Assembly: GCA_020638675.1 (NCBI GenBank)
Contig: JACKID010000001.1
Coordinates: 2,356,001-2,420,000, forward strand
Length of the DNA stretch: 64,000 nt
Source of the DNA: Planctomycetota bacterium
GTDB lineage: Bacteria; Planctomycetota; UBA8742; UBA2392
Direction of reading: 5' to 3'
Below, one piece after another: positions 41,129-49,852 of this stretch. Both the position numbers and the translations under genes were made by a program. The notes below the pieces were generated by a model, which saw nothing but the letters and a program-made list of their open reading frames with translations, had not been told where the DNA came from and made no database searches. Each line of letters starts with the position of its first letter. The first letter of the stretch is position 1.

Positions 41129-43654
41129 ATGAAAACGCCATACCTGCTCGCACTCACACTGCCACTGCTGATTCTCACCGCCTGCGGCGGTGGAAGCGGC
41201 GACAGCGGCAGCGACACACCGGAAGTCTTCAAGATCACGACCGCGTCCCTGCCCAACGCCATCGAAGGCGTCAGCTACACCGCCCAGCTCAGCAGCGCGC
41301 ACGGCACCGCGCCGGTAAGCTTCGCATGGGCGCCGGGCTTCACCGCGCCCGCGTGGCTTAGCCTGTCCGCGACTGGCGAACTCAGCGGCACGCCCACGGC
41401 GACCGCGACGATTCCGTTGCAGGTGGAGGCGACGGATTCATCCATGCCCGCGCTGGTTGCTACCCGAACTCTCAACCTGACTGTCGTCGCTCAGCCCGCG
41501 ATCACCACCACCTCCCTGCCACGCGCCATCAAGGGCACGGCGTACTCGCACCAGCTTGCGTACACCACGCCCGCGAGCCTGAACCCCACGTTCGCGCTCG
41601 CCGCGGGCAGCACTCTCCCCAACGGGCTCGGGCTGACGCAGACCGGCGTCATCGGCGGCACCACCACCGATGGCGGGCTGTTTGAAATCACGTTTGAGTT
41701 GCTGGTCGGTACCACGGTCGTCGACTCGGCCGCGTTCGACCTCGTGGTCTACGAATCCATCCCCTACACCTATATCGAAGACGCGCTCGAGCCCAACGAC
41801 AGCACCGGCAGCGCAACGCAGCTGCTGCCCGGCGCGACGCCCGCAGGCCGACTGACCGCCAGCGACCCGGCCGTGCAGGCCACGCCGCTCACGCTCAACA
41901 GCGACCTGAACATCACCAAGCCCGACGGCGATGACTACTTCAAGTTCAACATCGGCAGCGTGGGCACGATCAAGATCGAAGTCTTTTATCGCTGGCTGGT
42001 CGGCGAAGTGGACGCCACGCTCTGGTTCTACAGCGGCTCGCCGACGCACCAGGTTCTGCCGGTCGCCGAGTCGGCGACGACGCAGTCCGACGACGAGGCC
42101 ATCGTGTATCACAACGCGCAGCTCAGCGGCGGATTCACCACCGGCTACTACTACCTGCAGGTGCACGCGCCGGCCGACGCCACCAGCGCGCTCTGGAACC
42201 GCAACGCCTACAGCTTCCGCATCACGTTCAACCACTTGACCATCGCAACCGAGCAGCTTGAGGCAGACAGCGCCGGCGGCAGCATCAATGAGCAGGTTGT
42301 CGCGTACAACCAGGGGGCGAGCCCCACGGCGCCCTCGTTCTCGATCGCCGCCGGCGTTCTGCCCAGCGGCGTCAGCTTCACGAGCGACGGGCGCTTCACC
42401 GGGACGCCGACGCAGTTCGGGCTGTATGACTTCACCGTCGAAATGGAAGACGGCGGCGTCAGCGTGCAGCGCGACATCAAGGTGCGCTTCTTCGACAGCA
42501 ACGCGGGCGACTTCTGGCAGATCCGCGGCGAGCGCCGCGAGTACAACCCCGGCGCGGGCGACCCGCTGCTGGAATCATTCGGCGACGCGATGACCGTCGC
42601 GCCGCACCCGGACTACCCCACCGAGGGCGCGATCTACGTCAGCGGCGGCTTTGGCAATCAGATGCTCGACAGCGTGCGCGTCTTCCATACCGATCGTACG
42701 GGCATCCCGGCTGCGAAGCAGTTCAAGTTTGAAGACCTCGGCAAGCCGCTGCCGGTGCCCGTGCGCTATCACGGCATGGCGTTCCTGCAGCACTCCTACG
42801 GCGGCTATCTGTACGTCATCGGCGGCGAGATCGGCGCGGCTTCCGGCGCGCACACCAGCGGCGACCTGTGGCGCAGCGTGCTTCGCATGCAAGTGGCCGA
42901 CGGCGCGGGCGACGCGCTCAGCCAGCCGCTGTCAGGTAACTGGGAAGTCGTCGCCGAGTTGCCCGACACCGATCTTTCCGGCAAGGCGATCCTCGGCTGG
43001 GCGGAGTTCGGCGTCGCGGTCGACGACCAGTCCAACGACACGGACGACCGCCTGTACCTGCTCGGCGGGCGCTACGACCTTGAGGACAGCATCGGCGCGG
43101 GCACTTACAGCCGCACCTTCCACGACGCGGTCCTGATGTACGAGTGCCCCACCGCCGCGGCCGGCACCGGAACCTGGTTCCGCAAGACCGATACCGCGCC
43201 GTACACCGCGCGGCGTTTCCCGGCCGTCGGGATGATCGGCGGCAAGATCTACATTGCAGCGGGGCGCGAAGGCACGCCCGGGCAAACCGGCAGCGGCTCG
43301 GCGCTCGCGGACTACATCGAGATGTACCAGCCGGACAACTACCAGGCGAACGCGGCGATCAGCATGGGCGCGAAGACCCAGTTCCCGACGCTGACCGGCG
43401 GGGGCGGCTACTACCCGATGTTCGCGACCATGAACGGCGAGCTGTACATCTGGTGCGGCTGGGACAGCGCGTTTCACGGGACGAAAGCACTCAACCGCTT
43501 CGACCCGGCGGGCAACACCGTCACGCGCCTGTGCGACGCCGACTGGGGCACCGGCTTCGGCGGCGGTGTGGCGCACGACGGCAAGCTGTGGATCATCAGC
43601 GGCATCGGCCACGGCGCGGACTCCGAGCCGAAGAACCTCGTCTACAACCCGTAG
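41129..43654 (+). CDS. Lipoprotein with putative Ig, pre-peptidase-like and kelch domains
   Basis: An 841-residue protein. Lipoprotein signal MKTPYLLALTLPLLILTAC. Then come putative Ig (He_PIG) repeats with the ending LSATGELSGTPTATAT, LTQTGVIGGTTTDGG and FTSDGRFTGTPTQFG, around a PPC-like domain (EPNDSTGSATQLLPG, DDYFKFNIGSVGTIKIEV, YYYLQVHAP). The C-terminal 350 residues are kelch-like (GAIYVSGGFGNQ, GYLYVIGGEIGA, DRLYLLGGRYD, GKIYIAAGRE, GKLWIISGIG). It is a surface adhesin or binding protein by composition. GAGGA precedes the ATG and a Fur-like box lies upstream, as in its neighbour. Confidence 0.78.
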   Translation: MKTPYLLALTLPLLILTACGGGSGDSGSDTPEVFKITTASLPNAIEGVSYTAQLSSAHGTAPVSFAWAPGFTAPAWLSLSATGELSGTPTATATIPLQVEATDSSMPALVATRTLNLTVVAQPAITTTSLPRAIKGTAYSHQLAYTTPASLNPTFALAAGSTLPNGLGLTQTGVIGGTTTDGGLFEITFELLVGTTVVDSAAFDLVVYESIPYTYIEDALEPNDSTGSATQLLPGATPAGRLTASDPAVQATPLTLNSDLNITKPDGDDYFKFNIGSVGTIKIEVFYRWLVGEVDATLWFYSGSPTHQVLPVAESATTQSDDEAIVYHNAQLSGGFTTGYYYLQVHAPADATSALWNRNAYSFRITFNHLTIATEQLEADSAGGSINEQVVAYNQGASPTAPSFSIAAGVLPSGVSFTSDGRFTGTPTQFGLYDFTVEMEDGGVSVQRDIKVRFFDSNAGDFWQIRGERREYNPGAGDPLLESFGDAMTVAPHPDYPTEGAIYVSGGFGNQMLDSVRVFHTDRTGIPAAKQFKFEDLGKPLPVPVRYHGMAFLQHSYGGYLYVIGGEIGAASGAHTSGDLWRSVLRMQVADGAGDALSQPLSGNWEVVAELPDTDLSGKAILGWAEFGVAVDDQSNDTDDRLYLLGGRYDLEDSIGAGTYSRTFHDAVLMYECPTAAAGTGTWFRKTDTAPYTARRFPAVGMIGGKIYIAAGREGTPGQTGSGSALADYIEMYQPDNYQANAAISMGAKTQFPTLTGGGGYYPMFATMNGELYIWCGWDSAFHGTKALNRFDPAGNTVTRLCDADWGTGFGGGVAHDGKLWIISGIGHGADSEPKNLVYNP

Positions 43655-43663
43655 CCTGAGCAA

Positions 43664-43689
43664 GGGGCGGGCGCAGCAGCGCCCGCCCC
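43664..43689 (+). terminator. Strong GC terminator hairpin
   Basis: A perfect 11-bp stem (43664-43674 with 43679-43689) has an AGCA loop, followed by GGCTTTCGC. Confidence 0.8.
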
Positions 43690-43743
43690 GGCTTTCGCTG
43701 GCAGTCGTGCGGCGGGATGCGATAATCCCGCCAGGAGAATCCC

Positions 43744-44865
43744 ATGCGACGACTGCTACTGCTTCCCGTGCTTGCGCTGATCTTCACCGTGCCCACGCGC
43801 GCCGATGAAGAGCCGCGCAAGGTCAACTTCGAGAACATCGACGTCTCCGGCACCGTCACGGACGCGGACGGCAAGCCCGCCGCGGGCGTGCCCGTGGCCG
43901 ACTACTGGACCTACGACGGCGCATGGAAGGCCAATGGCGACGTCGTCTCCGACGCCGAGGGCAAGTTCACGCTCAGCATCCGCACCTTTCCCGACCAGCC
44001 CGCGCGCGCCTACCGCGTGATGGCGGCCGATGCCGGGCGCGCGGCGGTCGTGCTCGCGAAAGTCGAAGAGTTGAAGGCGGGCGTCGCGCTCGCGCTCAAG
44101 CCGCTGGTGCGGGTCAGCGCCAAGCTGGCCGCCGACAAGGACTTCCCGGTCGAAGACGGCGGCTACGTCAACTTCTACTGGAAGGCGCCGCAGACCTGGA
44201 TGGCCTCCACACAGATTGAAAAGGGCGCGTTCAGCGCGCTGCTGCCGGCCGGCAGCTACAGCTACATGTTCCGCGCGAACGCCGCCTACAAGTACTCGCG
44301 CGGCAGCTTCGACGCGAGCGGCGAGAAGGCCGAGTTGCCTGCGATCGAGCTGGTCGTGAACCCCATCGCGCGCGCCTACGGCAAGCAGGCGCCGGCCATC
44401 AACATCAGCTATGTGCGCAACCTGCCCGCCGAGCTTGAGGGCAAGGGCGCGCAGGTCACGCTCGCGGCTTTCAAGGGCCGCTGGGTGCTGCTGGATTTCT
44501 GGGGCTTCTGGTGAGGGCCCTGCACTGGCCGCAGTTTGCCGGCCGCGATGAAGCTCTGGGATGAGCACAAGGACCAGCAGGACAAGTTTGCGATCATCGC
44601 CATTCACAACCCGCACAAGCAGGCGCCCACGTTTGAGAAGCTCGACGCGCTGCTTGAGTCCCGCGGCACGCTAAAGAAATGGGGCCAGAACCTGCCGTTC
44701 ACGGTCGCGCTCGACAACAGCGGCGAAACAGTCAAGACCTACGGCATTGAGGCCTACCCCACGCAGGTACTGATCGACCCCGACGGCAACGTCGTCGCCG
44801 GCGGCAGCGAGCACATGCTTGAGCAGAAACTGAACGAATTGAAGGAAGCCGCCGAAACCAAGTAG
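43744..44865 (+). CDS. Selenoprotein: exported TlpA-like thioredoxin with Sec-Gly-Pro-Cys
   Basis: A 373-residue product if UGA 44512-44514 is Sec257. Signal peptide MRRLLLLPVLALIFTVPTRA. Residues about 30-100 form a carboxypeptidase-regulatory-like beta domain (VSGTVTDADGKPAAGVPV), then a second beta domain. The C-terminal thioredoxin domain starts at about 240 with WVLLDFWGFW, followed by Sec-GPC, and has the cis-Pro segment AYPTQVLIDPDGN. Both halves are in the same frame, and the UGA falls exactly on the attacking Cys of the WCxxC motif, so this is neither a pseudogene nor two genes. Expected as a periplasmic thiol oxidoreductase, for cytochrome c maturation or peroxide repair. Confidence 0.88.
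44512..44545 (+). promoter_or_regulatory. Candidate bacterial SECIS element (TlpA-like gene)
   Basis: A 6-bp stem (44526-44531 with 44540-44545) closes an 8-nt loop CAGUUUGC starting 17 nt after the Sec UGA. The loop closely resembles that of the element at 50045-50081. Confidence 0.65.
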
Positions 44866-44923
44866 GCCGCCGTGGGCCGTGTGCTAACATGCGGCCCGCT
44901 CACAACACAGCTTGAGGATCGTC

Positions 44924-45646
44924 ATGCGCTATCTGCCGCTGCTGGCCCTACTGTTGCTTTTGCCTGCCTGCACCAAGACCGCTTCGTTGCGCGCCACCGC
45001 CTCACCGCGCGGGGCGTCCGCCTCGGCCGGCGGTACCGTACGCGACCCATACAGCGGAAGCAGCGCGAGCGCGCGGGCTACCGACGACGGCGTCTCCACC
45101 AGCAGCTCCGGCCCCAGCTATCGGCGCTACAACCCGCCCGTTGTGCGCGAGAACATCGGCGGCGCGACGGTCAGCATCGACACGAAAGACGGCGACGTCA
45201 CCGCCAGCGATCGCCTCGGCCCGTTCTTCGTACGCGGCGACAACGACGGCGTGCGCCTCGGCGGCGACGTGGACCGCTGGAAGTTCTGCGACGCCTGCTA
45301 CGACTCCGGCGTCAGCTTCTATGTGGACTCGGACGACGGCGTGCACGTCAACGAGCCCAACCCCAAGATCCACAACGACTACATCCGCGCCGGGCTGAAC
45401 CCGGACCACTTCGACGTCGTATGGCGCGGCGTGGGCTTTGAGAAGGCGCTTTCAAGCTTCGACGGCGTGGCCAAGGTGCGCCTCGATGCCAGCGCCAGCG
45501 AAGACGGTTTCAAAGTCTCGGGCGTGCCGAGCATCCAGATGACGCTGCTCGACGTAAGCGCCGACTACGCCGTCCACCGTCTCGCCGCCCACGCGGGCCT
45601 GAAGGTCTACATCGACGAAAGCGAAGAGTTCGTCCTGAAGAAATAG
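44924..45646 (+). CDS. Lipoprotein of unknown function
   Basis: A 240-residue protein. The ATG at 44924 has GAGGA 5 nt upstream; lipobox LLPAC. A Ser/Ala/Gly-rich linker runs to about residue 65. The folded part is Asp/Gly/Val-rich (VRGDNDGVRLGGDVDRW, FCDACYDSGVSFYVDSDDGVHV, DYIRAGLNPDHFDVVW) and contains one CDAC motif. No family recognised. It lies 58 bp after the TlpA-like selenoprotein on the same strand and could be cotranscribed with it. Confidence 0.65.
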   Translation: MRYLPLLALLLLLPACTKTASLRATASPRGASASAGGTVRDPYSGSSASARATDDGVSTSSSGPSYRRYNPPVVRENIGGATVSIDTKDGDVTASDRLGPFFVRGDNDGVRLGGDVDRWKFCDACYDSGVSFYVDSDDGVHVNEPNPKIHNDYIRAGLNPDHFDVVWRGVGFEKALSSFDGVAKVRLDASASEDGFKVSGVPSIQMTLLDVSADYAVHRLAAHAGLKVYIDESEEFVLKK

Positions 45647-45690
45647 CCGCCAAGACGCCAAGTAGCGCCAAGGACTACAAATGCATGAAA

Positions 45691-45720
45691 AAAGCCGCGG
45701 AGCATGCGCTCGGCGGCTTT
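45691..45720. terminator. Bidirectional terminator
   Basis: An 8-bp outer stem (45691-45698 with 45713-45720) and a 4-bp inner stem are flanked by AAAAA on the left and GTTTTT on the right, between convergent genes. A half copy of the CCGCCAAGACGCCAAG repeat precedes it at 45647-45663. Confidence 0.82.
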
Positions 45721-45745
45721 GTTTTTCCTGGCGCTGCGTGGCGAC

Positions 45746-47389
45746 TTACTCGCTGTCTCTCTCATCGAAGGTTGACGTGAAGCGGAACAGGTCCGGGCGG
45801 CGGTCGCGGCGTTGCCTGACTGAGCCGTAGTTGATCGCCTCCGTCAACGCCTCGAAGTCGAGGTCCGTGGTGATCACCGTTTCGATGTTCGGCATCGCCT
45901 CGGCGAGTATCCCGTCGCGCGCGAACTCGAAATCACTCGGCGACAGCACGGCCGACTGCGCGTACTGGATGTCCATGTTCTCGACGTGCGGCAGGTTGCC
46001 GACCGTACCGCTCATCACGACGTACACCTGGTTCTCGACGGCGCGCGCCTGGCAGCAGTAGCGCACGCGCAGGTAGGCCTGGCGGTCGTCGGTGCAGAAC
46101 GGCACGAAGATCACCTCGGCGCCGTTGTCGGCCAGATAGCGCGCGGCCTCCGGGAACTCGCTGTCGTAGCAGACCAGAATGCCGACGCGCGCCTTGGGCG
46201 TGTCGAACACGGCGAGGCGGCTGCCGCCCTCAATGCCCCAGGCGCGCCGCTCATTCGGCGTGATGTGAATCTTCGGCTGGCGGTGGATGCTGCCGTCGGG
46301 CAGGTAGAGAGTCGCCACGTTCTCGATGTTCTTGCCGACCTTCATCGGGTGCGTGCCGCCGATGATGCCGATCTGGAACTCGCGCGCGAGCGACACAAAC
46401 AGGTCGTCCACTTTCTTGGTCAGCGAGGTGAGTTTGCGAATCGCATCGAGCGGCGTCTTGGTCTTCAGATAGCTCATCAACTGCGCCGTGAGCAGCTCGG
46501 GGAACAGCACGAAGTCGCTGTCGTACTCGTGCGCGACGTCGACGAAATAGCGCACCTGCTGCGCGAAGCCCTCGAACCCGTTGATCGCGCGCATCTGGTA
46601 CTGGACGCTGCTGACGCGAATCGCGCGCGGCTTGCGCATGCGCCCGCGATACTTCGGGTTCAGCCACTCCAGAAACGTCGCGTGGTTCAGGCTGAGAGGG
46701 TCGGGCAGGTAGTTCGCCATCACCTTCTTGAGCGTGAAGCCCTGCTTGAGCTGAAAGCTGAGCACCGGGTCGCGGTACTCGCCGGCTTCGACCTTCCAGG
46801 CGTATTCCTCGGCGCTCATGCGCTTGGCGTACTCGTGGTACTTGTACAGCCGCCCGCCGAGCACGATGCGCTTGAGGTTCATCTGCTGGCACACGTCGCG
46901 CCGGTACTGGTAGAGGCGCTGGGCCATGCCACGCCCGCGGAAATCCGGGTGTACGTTCACGTCGGCGCCGTACAGCGTGTCGCCGGACGGGTTGTGGCTA
47001 TAAAACATCGCGCCGTCGGTGATGCCCGCCCAGGTGTGGTCGCGGTAAGGGTCGCGCCCCATGTGCACGATCAGCGAGCTGCACGATGCCACGATCTGCC
47101 CGTTGACTTCGACCACGCCCTGGCCCTCGGGAAAGATGCGCAGGTGCGACTCGAGGTTGCGCTGGTTCCAGACCACGCCGTCTTCAGCCAGCGTCGGGTA
47201 CGCGGCCTTGTTGAGCGCGACCAGCGCGTCGATGTCGTTGAACGTCGCCTGGCGCACGATGATCTTCTCGCGCTTGCCGGCGGCTTTCTTTTTGTCCGCG
47301 GACTTTTTCTCGGACGACTTCTTCTTGTCGGAGGATTTCTTCGCAGGCACGGTCGTTCCTTGGCGTGTTGTCACGTGGTCTCCCGGCAT
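45746..47389 (-). CDS. GNAT acetyltransferase fused to a nitrilase-family amidohydrolase
   Basis: A 547-residue fusion. After a Lys/Ser-rich tail (residues 15-40) comes a GNAT domain (about 42-240) with VHPDFRGRGMAQRLYQYRRD, the acetyl-CoA pyrophosphate loop. A carbon-nitrogen hydrolase domain (about 255-530) has all three catalytic residues: Glu in FVLFPELLTAQ, Lys in PKIHITPNE, and Cys in VGILVCYDSEFPEAARYL. This architecture is known from YhcX-type proteins. It should hydrolyse an amide or nitrile and acetylate an amine; substrates are not known. The start is uncertain by up to 15 codons because no Shine-Dalgarno is present. Confidence 0.88.
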   Translation of the reverse strand: MPGDHVTTRQGTTVPAKKSSDKKKSSEKKSADKKKAAGKREKIIVRQATFNDIDALVALNKAAYPTLAEDGVVWNQRNLESHLRIFPEGQGVVEVNGQIVASCSSLIVHMGRDPYRDHTWAGITDGAMFYSHNPSGDTLYGADVNVHPDFRGRGMAQRLYQYRRDVCQQMNLKRIVLGGRLYKYHEYAKRMSAEEYAWKVEAGEYRDPVLSFQLKQGFTLKKVMANYLPDPLSLNHATFLEWLNPKYRGRMRKPRAIRVSSVQYQMRAINGFEGFAQQVRYFVDVAHEYDSDFVLFPELLTAQLMSYLKTKTPLDAIRKLTSLTKKVDDLFVSLAREFQIGIIGGTHPMKVGKNIENVATLYLPDGSIHRQPKIHITPNERRAWGIEGGSRLAVFDTPKARVGILVCYDSEFPEAARYLADNGAEVIFVPFCTDDRQAYLRVRYCCQARAVENQVYVVMSGTVGNLPHVENMDIQYAQSAVLSPSDFEFARDGILAEAMPNIETVITTDLDFEALTEAINYGSVRQRRDRRPDLFRFTSTFDERDSE

Positions 47390-47469
47390 GATGAATGGTT
47401 GGATTCAATGACGCAACGCTGGCAACCCGCCGCTTTATTTCCGACAATCCGCACACACGGGGGAAGCCG

Positions 47470-48345
47470 ATGAAACTGCTGATTGCAGGCTGCGCAGTCG
47501 CAGCACTGAACCTCGCCGCCTGCGCGTCCGCGCCGGATGTTGCGGGGCCTGACTACGATTCCAGCGCGCGCTTCGCTGACGTTGCGCGCACCAGCCCACT
47601 TGCTTCAAATGAGGAATTCAGCCCGCGGCCGGGTGAGCCGATAACAGTCGACTTCCTGGAGAAACGACTCCCTCCTGGATTCAACCCCGTCAAAGGCCTC
47701 GAACGCATGCCATTCGGCCGCGGCATGTTCGGTCCCTGGGACGTCGGCGGCACCGGTCCCAACGACACAGGAGCGCCCGGTCGTTTCCGCACACTCTCGG
47801 ATGTCGAGCATGAAACGCTTGGCGAGAAACTGGGCTGGGTGTTGGCGCCGGTGCTTCGTGGCACCGGCCTGCAGGTGATCTTCGAAGACGACACATCAGA
47901 CGTTCGCGTCCATGCCGCCGCGCAAGTACCGGCCGACGGCTTCACTCGTGCTGAAGCACTGAGCATCGTCCGCTCGATCTGCGACGACGCCGACCTCGAC
48001 TGCATCGTGGGTGAAAACGTGGTGCTCATCAGAAAGCGCCCGCCGCACATCGTTCCGGGGAGTATCGACGGGCTGTTCGACGTTGCGTTTACTCAAGTCG
48101 CGCTTGTGGACGCGATCCTTGAAACGGCCAATGTGACGCATCAGCAGGTGTTCGTGCCGGCAATACTTAGTCAGCCCACAAAGCGGGATGCGACCAAGAA
48201 GGTGAGCCTTACGGCGACGGGCGTCACGCCCGACTACATCCTGCGCGAACTGGCCCGCCTCGGCGACATGGACATCGAGGTCATCGCACTCGAAGACGCC
48301 GCCCCCGGATTCGAACAGGGCTACATGTTCAAGTACAAGAAGTAG
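47470..48345 (+). CDS. Lipoprotein with a secretin/TonB short N-terminal-like domain
   Basis: A 291-residue protein with GGGGGAAG before the ATG at 47470 and signal MKLLIAGCAVAALNLAAC (lipobox LAAC). The domain around TGLQVIFEDDTSDVRVHAAAQVPADGFTRAEALSIVRSICDDADLDCIVGENVVLIRKRP has the alternation of the STN/secretin N-domain (betaalpha-beta-beta-alpha-beta). A second similar unit may lie at about 215-285 (KVSLTATGVTPDYILRELARL). It might be a pilotin-like or N-domain component of a secretion or uptake system. It is divergent from the GNAT-nitrilase gene. Confidence 0.65.
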   Translation: MKLLIAGCAVAALNLAACASAPDVAGPDYDSSARFADVARTSPLASNEEFSPRPGEPITVDFLEKRLPPGFNPVKGLERMPFGRGMFGPWDVGGTGPNDTGAPGRFRTLSDVEHETLGEKLGWVLAPVLRGTGLQVIFEDDTSDVRVHAAAQVPADGFTRAEALSIVRSICDDADLDCIVGENVVLIRKRPPHIVPGSIDGLFDVAFTQVALVDAILETANVTHQQVFVPAILSQPTKRDATKKVSLTATGVTPDYILRELARLGDMDIEVIALEDAAPGFEQGYMFKYKK

Positions 48346-48709
48346 CGCGTCAGCCCGTGCCGGGGCTTTGCGCCTTGCCGTGACACGAAGACCACCGCGG
48401 CACGCGAAGACGCAAAAAGACTTGGTTCGTAACGGCTTTGCGCCGTGGCGTGTGGCGGTTACGGGCGGATTTTCTCGAGCCGCCATCCCGACAATTTTGA
48501 AGTTTCTTTTCAGCCACCCGGGCGGGTTTGCGGGTGGCGGGCTGGTTTTTTCGGGCCTGACCACATTCCTTTCGTCGGTAGGAATGAGGGGCGGGTTGCC
48601 CCGTGGCGCCGGCAATTCCGCCGGTGGGGCTGAGCAGCGCCAAGCCCAACTCGTCGCCGCCCGACGGCGTCGACCACAGGCAGAATCGCCTGTGCCGCTG
48701 GAAGCAGAC
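48346..48709. other. Hairpin-rich non-coding stretch with repeats
   Basis: These 364 bases can be read in frame with the next gene but the translation is not protein-like. They contain an ACGCGAAGACGC-type repeat (about 48375-48420), GGCGG/CCGCC (48474-48494), CCACCCG/CGGGTGG (48514-48537) and a 7-bp stem CATTCCT/AGGAATG (48564-48586, 9-nt loop), each a local hairpin. A T-run at 48544-48551 follows the second. A leader RNA or a repeat element is likely. Confidence 0.45.
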
Positions 48710-49696
48710 ATGACTGAGCAGGAACTTCCATCCGAAGATGAGTTGTTCAACGGGCGGGCCACCGACGGCTCGCGCCCAGCCATGCCCTCGGGCAGGCTCT
48801 ACGAGAAGTGGGGCAAACCCATCCCCGGCGGCGACGAAAACAAGACGCACGACGAAGTCGAGCGCGACCGCCTGCACTACCAGATCGACCGCCAGCACCT
48901 CGCGCGCCTCGACAAATGCTGCCGCTTCGCCGAGGCCATGGTCGACGTCGGGCTGGACGCGATTGCGAACGCTCCGCCCGAAGCAGTCGCCGAAGCAGTC
49001 GCCGAGACACAATCCGCCAACGGACGCCCGCCCTACAGCGGCGACAAGCGCCCGCGCACCGTCGGCGCCGCGGTGTTGCCTGACGACCCCCGCGAACGCG
49101 ACGAAATTTCAACCGCCCAATGCGAGGCCGCGGCCGATCAACTCGCCGCCGCCCTCGAGGCCGCGGGCGACGCCGCCCCCACGCCGAAGCTCTCCTCACA
49201 GACGCGGGCCATTCCGCTGGAGAAGGCGATCCTGATCGGCGAGCGCGGCAGCAAGCTGCTGATGACGGCGTCGGCCAAGCGCACCGAGATCGCGCACCGG
49301 CTGGTGAACACGGCGCTGACGCTCGATACACGGCGCAGCTTCCTGCAGAACCGCTCCGTCGCGGTCGTGTATGCGACGCTGCTGCATCTCGATGAGACGT
49401 TCCGCGAAATCGGCTTCGGCTCATGGATGCCGTTCCGCTACCCGGACCAGTGGCTGTCGTTCTGCGGTGTAATGCAGCGCGTGCTTGCGGCCAACGGGCT
49501 GATTCACTCCGACAACCCCGAGGTCTACCGCAAGTTGCTCGATGAAACCCCGCCGGTGAAAATACCCGGCACCATAGATGAACGCGTGAAGCAGGCGCAA
49601 ACCCCGGAGCATCTGGGCTTGTGTGCGCGCAACCGCGGCCCCAGAACGTTCGATGAACTGGCCAGGATCCTCAAGTCGCAGCCTCCGCCGCAATAG
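48710..49696 (+). CDS. Cytoplasmic protein of unknown function, terminase-small-subunit-like in style
   Basis: 328 residues from the ATG at 48710. There is no signal peptide or membrane segment. Acidic Pro-rich N-terminus, Ala-rich helices (residues about 70-165), and a conserved-looking C-terminal part, EIAHRLVNTALTLDTRRSFLQNRSVAVVYATLLHLDETFREIGFGSWMPFRYPDQWLSF. I do not recognise a family; the phage-like comparison is only an impression from composition and the repeat-rich leader. No phage genes are nearby. Confidence 0.6.
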   Translation: MTEQELPSEDELFNGRATDGSRPAMPSGRLYEKWGKPIPGGDENKTHDEVERDRLHYQIDRQHLARLDKCCRFAEAMVDVGLDAIANAPPEAVAEAVAETQSANGRPPYSGDKRPRTVGAAVLPDDPRERDEISTAQCEAAADQLAAALEAAGDAAPTPKLSSQTRAIPLEKAILIGERGSKLLMTASAKRTEIAHRLVNTALTLDTRRSFLQNRSVAVVYATLLHLDETFREIGFGSWMPFRYPDQWLSFCGVMQRVLAANGLIHSDNPEVYRKLLDETPPVKIPGTIDERVKQAQTPEHLGLCARNRGPRTFDELARILKSQPPPQ

Positions 49697-49852
49697 ACGG
49701 CCGCACGCCAAGACGCCCGAACTCCCGGAATACCCGTGACGTGAAGCTGCGCCTTCGCGGGCTTCCTTATTGTTCCCATCCCGCGGGAGGCATTCTAACG
49801 TAGAAGCCTTGGGCTACCTGAGGCCGGTGCGGCCTTTGATCGGAGGACTGAG

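Noticed and set aside
45986..47473. A 495-codon plus-strand open frame
   Set aside because: Antisense to the GNAT-nitrilase gene, whose catalytic triad is intact.
48368..48709. N-terminal extension of the gene at 48710
   Set aside because: The translation is Arg/Gly-rich and reads through hairpins and repeats. The start at 48710 gives a normal soluble protein.
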